A stretch of DNA of 64,000 nucleotides. Source: Dryococelus australis. Taxonomy: Eukaryota > Arthropoda > Insecta > Phasmatodea > Phasmatidae. The DNA lies in assembly GCA_029891345.1 (NCBI GenBank), contig CM056994.1, positions 225,114,991 to 225,178,990 of the forward strand, read 5' to 3'. Below the pieces are notes generated by a model. It searched no databases. It was not told the DNA's origin and saw only the letters and a program-made list of their open reading frames with translations. The translations under genes were made by a program, and so were the position numbers. Positions 1 to 10,160 of this stretch are shown here, in pieces; positions within the stretch are counted from its first letter, which is position 1; each line of letters begins with the position of its first letter.

Positions 1-470
1 TTGTGAATCAAGTAAGGATAATGACGAAGAAAGCAGCTCTCCCAATGTCACTAAGAAGAATAGGCCTACTATAGCAGAAACTAATGAAACAAAAGCAATC
101 TCTCCAGCCGACATAATTCCTATTCCCAAAGCAGACATTACCGCCAAGAGAAAAAGAAAAGGAAGGAAATCAAAGGCAATGACAGGTTCTCCATTAAAAA
201 ATGCTTTTTTTTTTGCTTGAGAATGACAGGAAAAAGGCACTAGATTCACGGGTGCAAAATAAAAAGGGAAAATCTTATTTTCCAGTAAAAAAAATTACAT
301 TATCAAAGACAGTAGAAAATTAAATATTCTGCCCAGGATGCGATGAGATATACACTGAGGCTATCTTTAAAGGCTGGATACAGTATGTCAAATGCCAGCA
401 AAGGTGACACGAGTATTGTTCGTCATTTGAAGGAGGTTCAATATTTGCATGTGATCAGTGATGAATGCGC
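1..470 (+). pseudogene. pogo/Tigger-like transposase, C-terminal part (truncated by window edge)
   Basis: Three overlapping frames give the tail of a pogo/Tigger-type DDE transposase. The first frame, from base 2, reads an ISPADIIPIPKA segment followed by a basic KRKRKGRKSK stretch, the usual linker after the DDE core in these proteins. After a T-run near 204-214 the frame shifts and continues as a lysine-rich segment. It then enters a PHD-like zinc finger at about 324-462: CPGCDEIYTE, then GWIQ, a second Cys pair, HEYC and FACD. A TAA at 321 and a TGA near 393 interrupt it, so it is dead. The catalytic domain would lie left of the window. The + frame starting at 343 is only a shadow. Family assignment rests on motif memory, not a search. 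Confidence 0.72.
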
Positions 471-503
471 ACTCTTAGACGCTACGGCTCCTAAGAGTGT
501 GCG
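468..503. repeat. short imperfect hairpin
   Basis: CGCACTCTTAG is followed 12 bases later by CTAAGAGTGTGCG, an 11-bp inverted repeat with a two-base insertion. It lies just after the transposase remnant and could be a worn piece of its terminal inverted repeat. Too short to assign. Confidence 0.4.
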
Positions 504-1416
504 TTTGCAAATATTTAGTTTTTTTTTTTTTCATTTTGTGAACATTAGAACATGTCTATGTTATTGGACCTGTAAGCACGAAGATATAATTGATAAATAA
601 AACGCCATGTGCGCAAACCATATTTTTTCACCATAAACTGTAGCAGTAAAGGAGGTCTAATTGTGAGGTGCACACTCTTTGGTGCCTTTCCCTTACGCGT
701 GAGATTGGAACACGACGCTGGTTGAAGTGTGTACGTAGCTTCTGGAGGAAATTACTTTTAAGGGCATTAATTGCCAAATCTGCAAGTATTCTACTTTTTC
801 TTCTACCAGCCACATTCCCTATACCTACTTTTTCATCACACCTCGTACACAAGGTAGCTTTACAGTTTATTAGAGCATAAGTAGGCTTATCATTAATGTG
901 GTTGCCTATAGCATTATTCCCCTGAAATATTATTTAATTTCCTCGCATTATATTATATCTGATTTGTGTAAAGCATTAAAATTAAAACCCTACTTTTGTC
1001 AGGTATGGCCATGATAAAACTGAAATAATTGCGTAATGTTTTACAGAAATTATGTAAAAAAAATTTCTCACTTGCCATTTTAATATTGCAACCTTTATTT
1101 AATTTTAATGTTCTTTTTCTTTACTGAGTATATTACAGAACTGCACCCGCAAGTTTTCGTTAATGGGTATAGTAAACCACTTGGGATAAACCACTTCAGT
1201 TACGTTCGACCAGTATCGCAACTAGGATGTCTCAAACCGAGTATGATACAGATTTACTAACTAGCACATAACGAAAAATGCTTTGTATGTCCTTAAAAAG
1301 TAATGTTTAAATGCATTTATACACAAATCCTTCCCGCGAGAATAAACAAGTGGTTTTACTTACCTGGATTGTGAAATTACCCGAAGCCTGTCTTGTACAA
1401 TGGAGTTCCAGCCTTT
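504..1416. other. no supported gene
   Basis: AT-rich sequence with a T-run at about 519-530 and two overlapping short frames at 628-880. The minus frame begins MCTRCDEK and has a basic segment, loosely like the Cys-rich tail of some transposases (for example piggyBac), but too little is present to support a call. Nothing else is recognisable. Confidence 0.5.
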
Positions 1417-1442
1417 TAGTCCAGGAATATTAGGGGTTTCAC

Positions 1443-1967
1443 CTCGGAATGAGAGATAGTCAGCTATAAACTTGTATAAACCTTTATTTTGACACCCTAA
1501 AACTTGTCTCAAAACCTACCTATCGTAGGGTATCCGCGACCACAGATATTTCAAGGTCAAAGGTCAAAAAATCGATTTTTTACACATTTATTGCAAATAT
1601 CTCGTTTCCTATGGGTTTTATGCTATTTGTATTTATTATAAATATTGTAGAGGATTACATTCTCTACAACTTTTGTTTAAACATTTTTTTTATATCTTGA
1701 ACCATTTTCGAGATAGAGGGCAGAGCGCGCGCAGTGTTTAACTATTTAGAGTATCATTCGAGGTCAACCTGTAGTCCCGATTAAAAACACGCCGTATAAA
1801 GTTTATAAATTATTAATAAATATATAATTCTAAATAATTTGCATTTTTTATTAACTATTACGTTATAATTAATAATTTTTTTCAATAATTCAGTATCTAT
1901 TCATTTAATAATACTTACCTACTCGTGTACTTATAAAGTTATTAAGGGAAATACTTTAATTATTTTT
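1443..1967. repeat. left arm of the long inverted repeat
   Basis: Begins CTCGGAATGAGAGATAGTC and ends near GGGAAATACTTTAATTA. It matches the complement of 3263-3785 almost base for base. It carries a perfect direct repeat of AGGTCA at 1554-1566 and an AT-rich inner half. Confidence 0.85.
1554..1566 (+). promoter_or_regulatory. DR1-type AGGTCA direct repeat in left arm
   Basis: AGGTCA-A-AGGTCA is the consensus DR1 response element bound by nuclear receptors of the HNF4 and RXR/USP type. A matching copy sits in the right arm. The sequence match is exact; any function is inference, and the site points inward toward the ORF only by virtue of the inverted-repeat symmetry. Confidence 0.4.
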
Positions 1968-2099
1968 TAATTATAATCTTATTTATACTAATTACTTCCT
2001 AACTAAATAAAAAGAAAAGAATTAAATTTTACCATTTCATACATTTATGAACGTTGAAATTAAAAAAATTGAATAATAATAAGAACTACAAGTTCAATT

Positions 2100-3017
2100 T
2101 CAATTTTCTTCTTCTTCATCATCGTCTTCCAGTCGCTGTAAAATTTCAAATTCCTCCGTGTTCTCTTCTACAGTTCTTAGTCTTTCTGCTTGAGGATTAA
2201 AGTTTTTAATATCGTACCAAGCTTTTGATAAAATATTAGCGTGTGAATCACGAAAAGAAATGATCGTAAAAGCTCCTACTTTTTTCGTAATTATTATATT
2301 GGTTAAGTACTTTTGTTGTAGCCTTGAAATAATAGTTTTATCATCTGGTACATACCCTGTCAAGACATCTTTAAGCTCTTTTAGTGTAAATTGTGAATCG
2401 TTATTATTTTCTATGTAATTGAAAATCTCTATCATAGCTTCTGAAACTTGATTATCTTGACGAAGTTTCGGATGAGACGATGGTACTTTAATTGTGAAGA
2501 AATTCGTATAACAAACAGCATGGTATTTAGCTTCAGCAGCAACTAAATCATATTGAAAAAATATACGATTTTTCACCAATTCTCCGAAAGTATCACCACG
2601 TTCTTCTGCTTTTTTCATAACATTGTCTTTAAACTCAAGAGTACTCACTGCACTTATCTTGCGTCTATACTTTTCTTTTTTCTTTGTCTCTGCGGCCTCG
2701 TCAGCTATTTCACCACAAAATAAACACTGCTTCTTGAAATCGAACACTTCACTTAGTCTTTTATGCGGTACAGTTGGAGAAGCTGTAGTTTCATCTTGTT
2801 CTAGTCGCCGTTTTGCTGCTAATATACAATTTTTGCTAATGTAAACAGTTCGGCACTTTTCATGCACTTGTACAGAGGTTACGGTTTTTAAATAATCAAT
2901 AAGACCGTCGTTTCGTTCGATACTTGCAGTTCTCAGAGTTTTTATACCACGCACTAGATTCACTAATGATTCACCTTCCGAATCTGACTTTTTACATATA
3001 AAACACAAATTATCCAT
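2100..3017 (-). CDS. transposon-encoded protein with two C-x2-C...H-x2-C zinc modules (305 aa)
   Basis: An intact reading frame between the two long inverted repeats. An upstream extension to 3164 is open, but the start at 3017 (MDNLCFICKK) is chosen because the first zinc module begins there. Counting from that Met, the pattern is C5-x2-C8 with H52-x2-C55, then C98-x2-C101 with H166-x2-C169, the second ending in a DLVAAEAKYHAVCY block. The C-terminal ~130 residues look helical and end in an acidic DDDEEEEN tail. I recall this paired-module arrangement as the N-terminal half of large uncharacterised invertebrate proteins tied to mobile DNA, where a DLVAAEAKYH-type motif recurs. No catalytic triad is visible, so it could be a DNA-binding partner or a truncated transposase. 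It has no stops or frameshifts, unlike most of the window. Confidence 0.75.
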   Translation of the reverse strand: MDNLCFICKKSDSEGESLVNLVRGIKTLRTASIERNDGLIDYLKTVTSVQVHEKCRTVYISKNCILAAKRRLEQDETTASPTVPHKRLSEVFDFKKQCLFCGEIADEAAETKKKEKYRRKISAVSTLEFKDNVMKKAEERGDTFGELVKNRIFFQYDLVAAEAKYHAVCYTNFFTIKVPSSHPKLRQDNQVSEAMIEIFNYIENNNDSQFTLKELKDVLTGYVPDDKTIISRLQQKYLTNIIITKKVGAFTIISFRDSHANILSKAWYDIKNFNPQAERLRTVEENTEEFEILQRLEDDDEEEEN

Positions 3018-3262
3018 CACTCTTAAAATTGTACGTCCGTAGTTACCAAGATACGATTCAAAACTAACGAATAACAGTGGTTCCTTGAAAAAGAAACCGG
3101 TCGTGAGTAAGCAATTGAACATCTGTCCTTTCTGGCTATAAATAGAAAGGTTCGTACTATACAATAGAGGTCCGTTGTCCCAGGTATAATTTTTAACGTT
3201 TTAAAAGAATCTATAAGTTTACGGATTTCAATATAGATGTACTTAATTATTTTCTACTTAAA

Positions 3263-3785
3263 ATTTAATGAAAGTATTTCCCTTAATAACTTTATAAGTA
3301 CACGAGTAGGTAAGTATTATTGAATGAATAGATACTGAATTATTGAAAAAAATTATTAATTATAACGTAATAGTTAATAAAAAATGCAAATTATTTAGAA
3401 TTATATATTTATCAATAATTTATAAACTTTATACGGCGTGTTTTTAATCGGGACTACAGGTTGACCTCGAATGATACTCTAAATAGTTAAACACTGCGCG
3501 CGCTCTGCCCTCTATCTCGAAAATGGTTCAAGATATAAAAAAAATGTTTAAACAAAAGTTGTAGAGAATGTAATCCTCTACAATATTTATAATAAATACA
3601 AATAGCATAAAACCCATAGGAAACGAGATATTTGCAATAAATGTGTAAAAAATCGATTTTTTGACCTTTGACCTTGAAATATCTGTGGTCGCGGATACCC
3701 TACGATAGGTAGGTTTTGAGACAAGTTTTAGGGTGTCAAAATAAAGGTTTATACAAGTTTATAGCTGACTATCTCTCATTCCGAG
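3263..3785. repeat. right arm of the long inverted repeat
   Basis: Complement of 1443-1967, ending CTCTCATTCCGAG. Only scattered mismatches are seen by eye. Contains the mirrored DR1 site at 3662-3674. The small + frame at 3716-3952 runs across the arm end and is not a gene. Confidence 0.85.
3662..3674 (-). promoter_or_regulatory. DR1-type AGGTCA direct repeat in right arm
   Basis: TGACCT-T-TGACCT on the + strand, that is AGGTCA-A-AGGTCA on the minus strand, conserved with the left arm. This arm lies upstream of the minus-strand ORF, at about 645-655 bp from its start. Confidence 0.4.
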
Positions 3786-3954
3786 ATTCTTTTCCTCATT
3801 TGACTAATATTCCTGGACTATTTGTGTGGTGTGTGGTTTTAGAGTCTTCTAATGTGGGTGGAGATCGCGGGCTCGTGACTCGCCTTTCATCAGTATACGC
3901 ACGAGCCATCCTCCCAATACTTTCTGACAGTTTCGCGATATACAAGTTCTAGTA

Positions 3955-4188
3955 TAGGCTATTCACGGTAAAGTGAGCACTTTGAAAGCCCTCTCATTTG
4001 GAATAATATTCAATATATATTTTTAATTTTAGCCTTAGACGTTAACTCCCGAGTGCGGTGGAATATGCACACTATCTTTATTACTTACATGTCAATGTTT
4101 ATTTATAAATATGGCTAAAGGATCAAATATAACTGGAAATAAAATATAACTAGGGCCTCAAAAGTGCTCACTATACCGTGAACAGCCC
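3955..4188. mobile_element. MITE, short subfamily, copy 1
   Basis: Ends match TAGGCTATTCACGGTAAAG on the left and its complement (ACCGTGAACAGCC) on the right. About 234 bp, noncoding, with an AT-rich interior. Same family as 19859-20096 and 36986-37221. The right end is slightly worn, so the TA target duplication is not clean here. Confidence 0.8.
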
Positions 4189-4541
4189 AGCTATAGCTGC
4201 TTCATGCTATAAACTTAACGGGTTAGGGGCCATGCACTTATCATGCGATGCTGTCGCGTTGCTGGTAACACAAATATTAACATATTAACATTATTCCTCT
4301 TATTTTTATATTTAAAAATCCGATTTCTTTTTAAAATATTAAAAGCTGTACACTTTTAATTACCCTACATAATTCGCTGGCAACATTAGGTTAAGTATAT
4401 TAGTCTATGTCTGCTTTGAAATAAACCCAATTAAAGGCGTTTATTAGAAATATTTTGAAAGCTTGAATTCAAAAGAGCTCCTTAGACAAAAAAAAATATA
4501 AACTTAGTTTAATTTTTTATCAGTGTCTAGTTTTGTGCGTG
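4189..4541. other. no supported gene
   Basis: AT-rich host or old repeat sequence between the MITE and Polinton E1. I see nothing assignable in it. Confidence 0.5.
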
Positions 4542-4547
4542 GATATA

Positions 4548-4766
4548 AGTAGAACACATCTGGGGATTCTGGGGCAGCACACAACACAAAAGTAGCTAAA
4601 AGTCAAGCAAATTAAAGCCAAAATCAAGTAAAGTTCTCGTTTTAAGCAACTTTGTAATTTTTCTAGAATCCTAATTTCGAGATTTCTCTGCGATTCTAAA
4701 AAACAAGCAAACTTAAGCTAAAATCAAGCAAATTTGCCTTTTTTTTTTTTTTTTTGAAAATGCCCG
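4548..4766. repeat. E1 left terminal inverted repeat
   Basis: Starts AGTAGAACAC and matches the complement of 17078-17289, including a TAGCTAAAA segment and repeated TCAAGCAAATT-like words. Divergence between arms is visible, so the insertion is old. Confidence 0.85.
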
Positions 4767-5235
4767 TGCAGGATTTTTTTTTTACATGTAGCTAACCTTG
4801 CATAACTAAGCAAAAATCAAACAAATTTACCCCAAAATTATTATTGCTCACACTTTCAGAATAATAAATTTTAAAACCTCTCGAAACGACCCGAAGCCAT
4901 GTCATTGAAGAAAAATTTCATTTTGGGTTAAAATGATTTTTTATTCGATAAAACAACTCAACTATACATCTAATTTTTTGTAAAAGTTTTAAAATATTAA
5001 ACAATATAACTATACGTCAAAAAATGTGTATTAAACTATCGAAATATTTTGTTGTTTTTGTAAAATCGTTTACTTCCTCCATTTATTAATTTAAAAAATT
5101 TATATATCTTCAGTAATCCTTTCTTTCAAATAATCGTAAGTTAGATCCCTTTTACTAATTAGAACATCATTACAAATTGTTCCTGCTTCAATAGCTTTAT
5201 GAAAATCCACACTATTTTTTTTTTACTAAAGTTGT
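4767..5235. other. E1 subterminal noncoding sequence
   Basis: AT-rich stretch between the terminal repeat and the end of the capsid pseudogene. It may include the 3' end of that gene, but I cannot read it reliably. Confidence 0.4.
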
Positions 5236-6390
5236 TTTTCTATATAAACAATCAATAACATATAATGGTCTTCGCCCAAAAAATTAATAATATTTGATAA
5301 TACCCTGAAAGTTGTCAGTTGGTTTGTAATAAAGTTCATTATTTCTATACATAGTATCTAGTTTTGATTTATAAATTATAAAATAATTATAAGCAAGAGA
5401 CATTCCTAAGCAAATATCATTTTCAATATATAGATTCCAAATTCTTTTGGAAAAATTTAATTTCTTCCATTCTGAACATAAATATTTCTTACACTTCTGT
5501 GATCAAACATAGAAACGTGTATATACTGTTCAGCACGATTTTTTTCCATTAGCTTGATAACCTAAAATTACAAAATCAGGAATGTTTTATTGTAAACTAT
5601 TAAACTGATCTTTTATATCAAAGTTAAAAACAGTTGATCAAGCAGGAACTTCTTTTTCAAAAAATTGCCAATAATTAAAACTAATAGGTATTTCAGAGTG
5701 TTTGTATGTTTTTTCTTTAATTGCAATGGCCGTGTTAGATTCGTATTCAACAATAGGCCACATAATTTATCATTTTTAATAATAATCTTACCTGTGTCAC
5801 CATCATTTCTCTGAACTTCACCAACTGTGTTCATAGTTTGATAAACATATAAACAATAGTTATCCGATGAATTACGAAAGAAAGTAATTTTACAACCACC
5901 TTTTCAATAAATTTTTGCATTATATCTGATCAAACCAAACAAATATCTCAGAGGATGGATAATTTCATGTGTATTACCACTATGAACAGATTTTACTCGA
6001 AATTTATTATCAACACCAGCTAACACCAACTCTAAATAATTTTGTTCACTTGGATGCATTCATTATTGCTGAAATTATTACAGGATTATCAAAAGCCTCA
6101 ATAAACTTTCCATGTGTTGAGACTTCTACTCTACAGAACTGAAAATGAAAAAAGTTAGAACGAACATCAATATTATCTCATTTATCATATTTTGCTTCAT
6201 CTCGAACTTTATCTCTCTTCGGTAATCTATATTGTTCACAAACATAAGCACCATTTAGGAAAGAAAATCCATCACATATAGGAATATCGCGTACAATTCT
6301 ATTATTGTAAACATTTACATTCCCCCTAATTTTATCCGTTGGAGGAAAAGTTTGCCTTTCAAAACTCTCAATACTTTTATAACTTATTTA
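5236..6390 (-). pseudogene. Polinton major capsid protein (double jelly-roll MCP)
   Basis: Minus-strand fragments in shifting frames, separated by stops, follow the Polinton MCP from N- to C-terminus. At the N-terminal side are an RIVRDIPICDGFSFLNGAYV segment and an FHFQFCRVEVSTHG segment. Then comes an LRYLFGLIRY...KGGCKITFF segment, where the family has an aromatic-rich stretch followed by a Gly-Gly turn. Near 5541-5582 is IPDFVILGYQANG, matching the family's conserved PxxVIxGxQ strand. This is followed by a DHRSVRN-like and then a P-L-Y-V-I-D tail. The protein would build the T-number icosahedral shell. It is divergently arranged with the + strand gene starting at 6413. At least four stops and several frameshifts make it non-functional. 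Confidence 0.8.
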
Positions 6391-6412
6391 CAAGAAAGAA
6401 ATTCATATATAA

Positions 6413-7800
6413 ATGAAAGATTCATCAAAGGGCGTTTCTGGAGTTAAATTACTCATTGAAAAATACAAAACTTTTAAAAATAATCATGAAGCAGATTATG
6501 AAAGAAATAGGAAAAAAGATCTACCTTGAATTCACGAATTTCGAAATATTGGTAAAAATGTAGGGCACGTTAGAAAAGAAAATAAAAATTTTTATAACGA
6601 CGCTATTTACAGTAGCAGCAAATAATCTAGATTATCCACGAACACCAGAAGAAATATCATTTAAAAGAGAATTATTCCCAGAACATTAATCTCCTAATTT
6701 TGAAGAGCAAATGGGAATCGTACCCATAAAATATTCAACTAGAAGTCTCGGAAAAGAATTTCTGAAAGAATTAATGTTATTAATACAATGCATGGTTTGC
6801 GAGGAGATGCACATAATGTTTACATTGGAGATACAAATGAAATTATACAAGATGATAATCTATTTGTTAACCATGAATAATATAAATTAACAGAAGGGCT
6901 TTCTTATTCATTAACAAAAGAAAAAGAAGCATATCTTGAGGGTAAATTCACTGATAATGTCTATGAAAATTACCTAAAAATGGTTTTATCAACCAACGCT
7001 GCATTCCAAAAATATAATCCTAATAAGACAACAAATTCGAATAAAAGGTGGAATTACATAAATATTATTAAACCAATTTATGAAAAGCATATAAAAGAAT
7101 AACATTCCAGATCAGAGCCAAACACCCCCGAAATAATTCCAGATCAGAGCCAACCCCCCCCCCCCCCCACCGAAATAATGATTTCTCCAAGTGCTCCTAG
7201 ATCTGGGGAAGGCATAGAAAAATACAACAGTTTACCAAAAGAATACATCTGGATGGGTGATGTAAATAAATTGATTGATAGGTTGTTAGTTATTCATGGC
7301 GAAGAAAATGCAGGAAATAACAGTTACTACAACGAAAAACTAAGCACAATGAATATGTTGAACAGAAAGTTTTCTGAATTTGTTATAAGTAATCCCAAAG
7401 TAATTCCATATCATATGAGGGTTTTTAATGTAATTCCCCATTCGTTTTGGAATTCCGAACACCATAGTAGATGAAAAATAAATTGGGCACTAAACAACAT
7501 TGATCTGCCGGAAAAGAATTTGCCTGGCTATAACTATTGTGGACCATTTACAAAATTGAATGAAAGACTCGAAAGAGGTGACACAGGAATAAATAAATGA
7601 GATAAAGCCTGCAAACATCATGACATTGCTTACAGAGAACATATAGATTTAGAATCTAGACATGCGGATGACAAAAATTTACAAAAAGAAGCTAAGGAGA
7701 TTATGTTAGATAAATATACTCCAACTGGTGAAAAAATTGTTTTTGCTGCTGTTGCTTCAACCATGTTTACGAAAAGAAAATTAGGTTGGGGTATTAAAAT
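6413..7800 (+). pseudogene. Polinton virion protein with phospholipase A2-like domain
   Basis: Starts ATG at 6413, 23 bp from the divergent capsid gene. An N-terminal coiled segment (KYKTFKNNHEADYERNRKK) is followed by frameshifts. A conserved mid-domain near 6800-7100 contains NVYIGD, YKLTEGLSYSLT and WNYINIIKPIYEKH, a set I recall from uncharacterised insect Polinton proteins. A low-complexity P/C-rich stretch at 7105-7180 contains a 16-base C-run. The C-terminal PLA2-like domain (about 7520-7700) has NYCGPFTKL in place of the usual YCGPGT calcium loop and the catalytic KHHDIAY, then RHADDKNLQKEA. The same fold is used by parvovirus VP1 and adintoviruses for membrane passage. The Gly-to-Phe change in the loop suggests decay. 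Multiple stops are present. Confidence 0.75.
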
Positions 7801-7854
7801 TTACCAAGCAATAATATTTTTTCCCTTTATAACATAACTTTCGATATACACATA

Positions 7855-8127
7855 TATCAGCTCAGAGAGTTGGGTATAGATAAATTTTTAACAAAATATC
7901 AGCTTGAGAGAAAAAATATAAAAAAAACTGAAAGAAGGGAATGGTTTAAAAGTAATTTTGCCACTATCGATAATCAAAAAGATATTTTAAAAAAATCTAG
8001 AAGTGGTTTGCATCATGGAGGATTTCTATCAATTTTAATTACGGTTTTAAGTGCACTTGGAGCTTTAGCTGGAACAGCTAGTGCAATTTACAATTCAGTT
8101 GAACAAACGAGAAAACCAGAGACATAA
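7855..8127 (+). pseudogene. small hydrophobic Polinton protein (possible pVI/pX-like)
   Basis: An open frame of about 85 residues with a basic N-terminal half (ERKNIKKTERREWFKSN) and a glycine-rich hydrophobic helix GGFLSILITVLSALGALAG near the C-terminus. Small proteins of this build sit between the capsid and protease genes in Polintons and adintoviruses and are compared with adenovirus membrane-active minor proteins. No ATG opens this frame, so the start is unclear. It is the least damaged E1 gene. Function is inference from build and position. Confidence 0.55.
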
Positions 8128-8134
8128 CTTAGCA

Positions 8135-8570
8135 ATGGAAAATAAATCAGGAAATGGTTTAGTTACTAAGAGGGGGAGGCCAAAAATATTTGACTTTCTC
8201 ACCATCATCTAATTTCGATATTGAAAGATATGTAAAAATACTAAATAGTAAGCATTTCAGAAATGTTTATATGATTGATGAATTACCAAACAGAATGCAC
8301 AAAAATGAATGTTCTGTGGCTAATTTTGATATTTCATCAAATCCTGACACTCACTGGATTTGTTATTTTAAAGAACATAATCACGGTTACTACTTCGATT
8401 CATTTGGAGGCAATATTCCTAGTAACTTAATTACTTCAAAAAGTGAAATGTTTATTAAAATGATAATCCAGTTCAGATTTTAATTCAGTTATCTGTGGAC
8501 ATCTATGTTTAATTGTATTATATCATTTTTTGAGAGTATTTAGGTTTTATGTTAAAATTTCTTTGTTATA
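8135..8570 (+). pseudogene. Polinton cysteine protease (adenain/Ulp1-like, PRO)
   Basis: Begins ATG 8135, shifts frame near 8187, then runs FDIERYVKILNSKHFRNVYM. It next has ECSVANFDI, the catalytic His in THWICYF (8349-8369) and the acidic residue in YYFDSFGG (8392-8412). After another frameshift near 8475 it has the catalytic Cys in VICGHLCL (8487-8512). This order (His, Asp/Asn, Gln region, Cys in a CGHLCL-type motif) is that of the adenovirus protease family used for virion maturation. The catalytic residues survive, but the two frameshifts break the gene. Confidence 0.85.
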
Positions 8571-8619
8571 AAATGACGGATATATCTGGGAAGCTATTAA
8601 TCAAATATTTTAATTAAAA

Positions 8620-9139
8620 CTTTCACAGTAATGCTTATGCAATAAAAACATATGTCGATTCAATATAAATATTAATGTTTCTGCTTTACGAAATCAAGTA
8701 AGTAAATTTTTGTTTATACAAAAGATTACGTTCTCTTCAAAATCATAGATAATCATTTAGCTGACCCTATAGATGGCAAAGATTAACTGCAGTTAATAAA
8801 ACATTTTTGACAAAGAAATAGCTGATAAATTACAATATTTAAACCAATCGGTTTTGAATTATTATTATACACTTGTTAACTTGATAGTTGAAAAATGCAA
8901 GGAAAAAAACCTTATATATTTTATTTGCTTGCAAAGTGGAATTAAAAAAAGCAATATTTTTTACATAGATAATCTAATTTACTTTTCTTTTTTGATGAAT
9001 TGTACTGTTTATAAAATAATTACTGTTAATTTCATTTTACTACATGATACTGTGACTGTTATTAAGGAATCTAAAAAAAAAAAAGATTACAGTATTTTTG
9101 ATGTTAACAAAGGTGAAGTTTTGGTTATTAAAATATAAT
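8620..9139 (+). pseudogene. unidentified E1 gene, possibly fibre-like
   Basis: Scattered frames include NVSALRNQVSKFLF, then DPIDGKD, an AVNKTF piece and DKEIADKLQYLNQSV, and lastly an open frame of 94 residues from 8854 rich in Ile, Tyr and Phe. A D-P-x-D-x-K-D...A-V-N-K sequence recalls the motif at the base of many tail-fibre proteins, and position between protease and integrase fits a structural gene. The match is weak. It could be an unrelated small gene. Confidence 0.35.
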
Positions 9140-9226
9140 AATAAAATATCAGAATATGATGACGGATTGATTTATACAATAAGAGTATTCGTGAAATATA
9201 AAGAATAAATATTTTGTTTCTTTTAA

Positions 9227-9410
9227 ATGGAGAACACTTGGGGCTTGAAGTGTAAGAAGGTTACTAAAAATTATGCTGTAAAAAGTGAAAATACAAAAAA
9301 TTGTCAAATAGTTCAGAAAAGTAAATGTTTGATATGTAAGTATAATAAATCGCCATTCTATAAAAAAAATTTGCTTGAGGTAAGAGGAGGAATAATCAAT
9401 GAATTTATTA
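9227..9410 (+). pseudogene. small zinc-binding protein (DUF5679-like)
   Basis: ATG at 9227 opens MENTWGLKCKKVTKN and runs to SKCLICKYNKSPFYKK. The GLKCKK...CLIC...K-S-x-F pattern is that of a small Polinton-associated zinc-ribbon family I know as DUF5679. One Cys of the first pair is apparently replaced. It leads straight into the integrase and may be its N-terminal part or an overlapping gene. Confidence 0.65.
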
Positions 9411-10160
9411 TATAAACCTTCAAGAAAGTATTTTCCCAGAAGAAAAGTAATATAATCTGGAATTGATGATTTGGGGTAGCTTGATCTTGTTGAGACTGAT
9501 ACTGGTAATTTAAAATGCATATCAGACATGAATAATGGATACGGGCACATTATGACAATTATTGATGTTTTTCAAAATATGCATTTGCTATACCTATTAA
9601 AGATAAAACAGGTTAAAAAGTAGTAAATGCTTTAGATTATATATTGATGAAAAGAAAACCATAAAATATACAAAGTGATAATGGTTCTGAAATTTATAAA
9701 AAGGCCTTTAAAGAGGCTATGCAAAAATATGACATTGTTCATTATTCTGCATTCAGCAAAAGGAAAGTTATTGTTGTAGAAAGATTTAATCGCACAATGA
9801 AAAATTAAATGTGGGAGAAATTTGCTTTGAACAGTAATTATAAATGAGTAAATATTTTAGAGGATGTAGTGAAAGAATACAACATTACAAAACATAGAAC
9901 TATCGACATGAAACCCATTGAAGTTAATAAGAAAAATGAAAAAAATTAAAAACAGCCAGATTTTGTGAATATGTATACTAAACCAAAATACAAAATTGAA
10001 GACTTGATGTTAGCAAACTTACGCAAATTTTGAAAAAGGTTATACTTCTAATTGGTCAACAGAGTTATTTACTATTGTTATGGTTTTACATTATGATGTA
10101 CCTGCTTAAAAACTGAAATATATCAAAGGAGAAGAAATAAAATGCAATATTTTTTCATAG
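9396..10160 (+). pseudogene. Polinton retroviral-type integrase (rve)
   Basis: An N-terminal PSRKYFPRRKVI...GIDDL segment precedes the catalytic core. Core residues are visible as Asp in IMTIIDVF (about 9550-9573), Asp in QSDNGSE (9672-9692) and Glu in VVERFNR (9773-9793), the D,D,E triad of the rve fold. Further on are VKEYNITKHRTI and MKPIEVNKKNEK, then a chromodomain-like tail with NWSTELFTI and KGEEI. It would integrate the element and generate the 6-bp GATATA duplication seen at the borders. A frameshift after IIDVF and stops at several codons inactivate it. Confidence 0.9.

Larger units (their letters stand above)
1417..3820 (-). mobile_element. 2.4 kb transposon with ~0.5 kb terminal inverted repeats
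   Basis: Two arms, about 1443-1967 and 3263-3785, are nearly identical in inverted orientation over roughly 520 bp. They flank a single long minus-strand ORF. Outside the arms a further 17-bp inverted match (TAGTCCAGGAATATTAG at 1417-1433, its complement at 3804-3820) is separated from the arms by unequal spacers of 9 and 18 bp, so the true ends are uncertain. I see no clear target duplication at either candidate boundary. High arm identity means recent insertion or arm homogenisation. The superfamily is not recognised. The architecture is that of a short DNA transposon encoding a zinc-binding protein, possibly internally deleted because no DDE core is visible. Confidence 0.8.

Noticed and set aside
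628-880. Possible piggyBac-type Cys-rich tail on the minus strand.
   Set aside because: Only one CxxC and no further Cys/His pattern; not enough to support.
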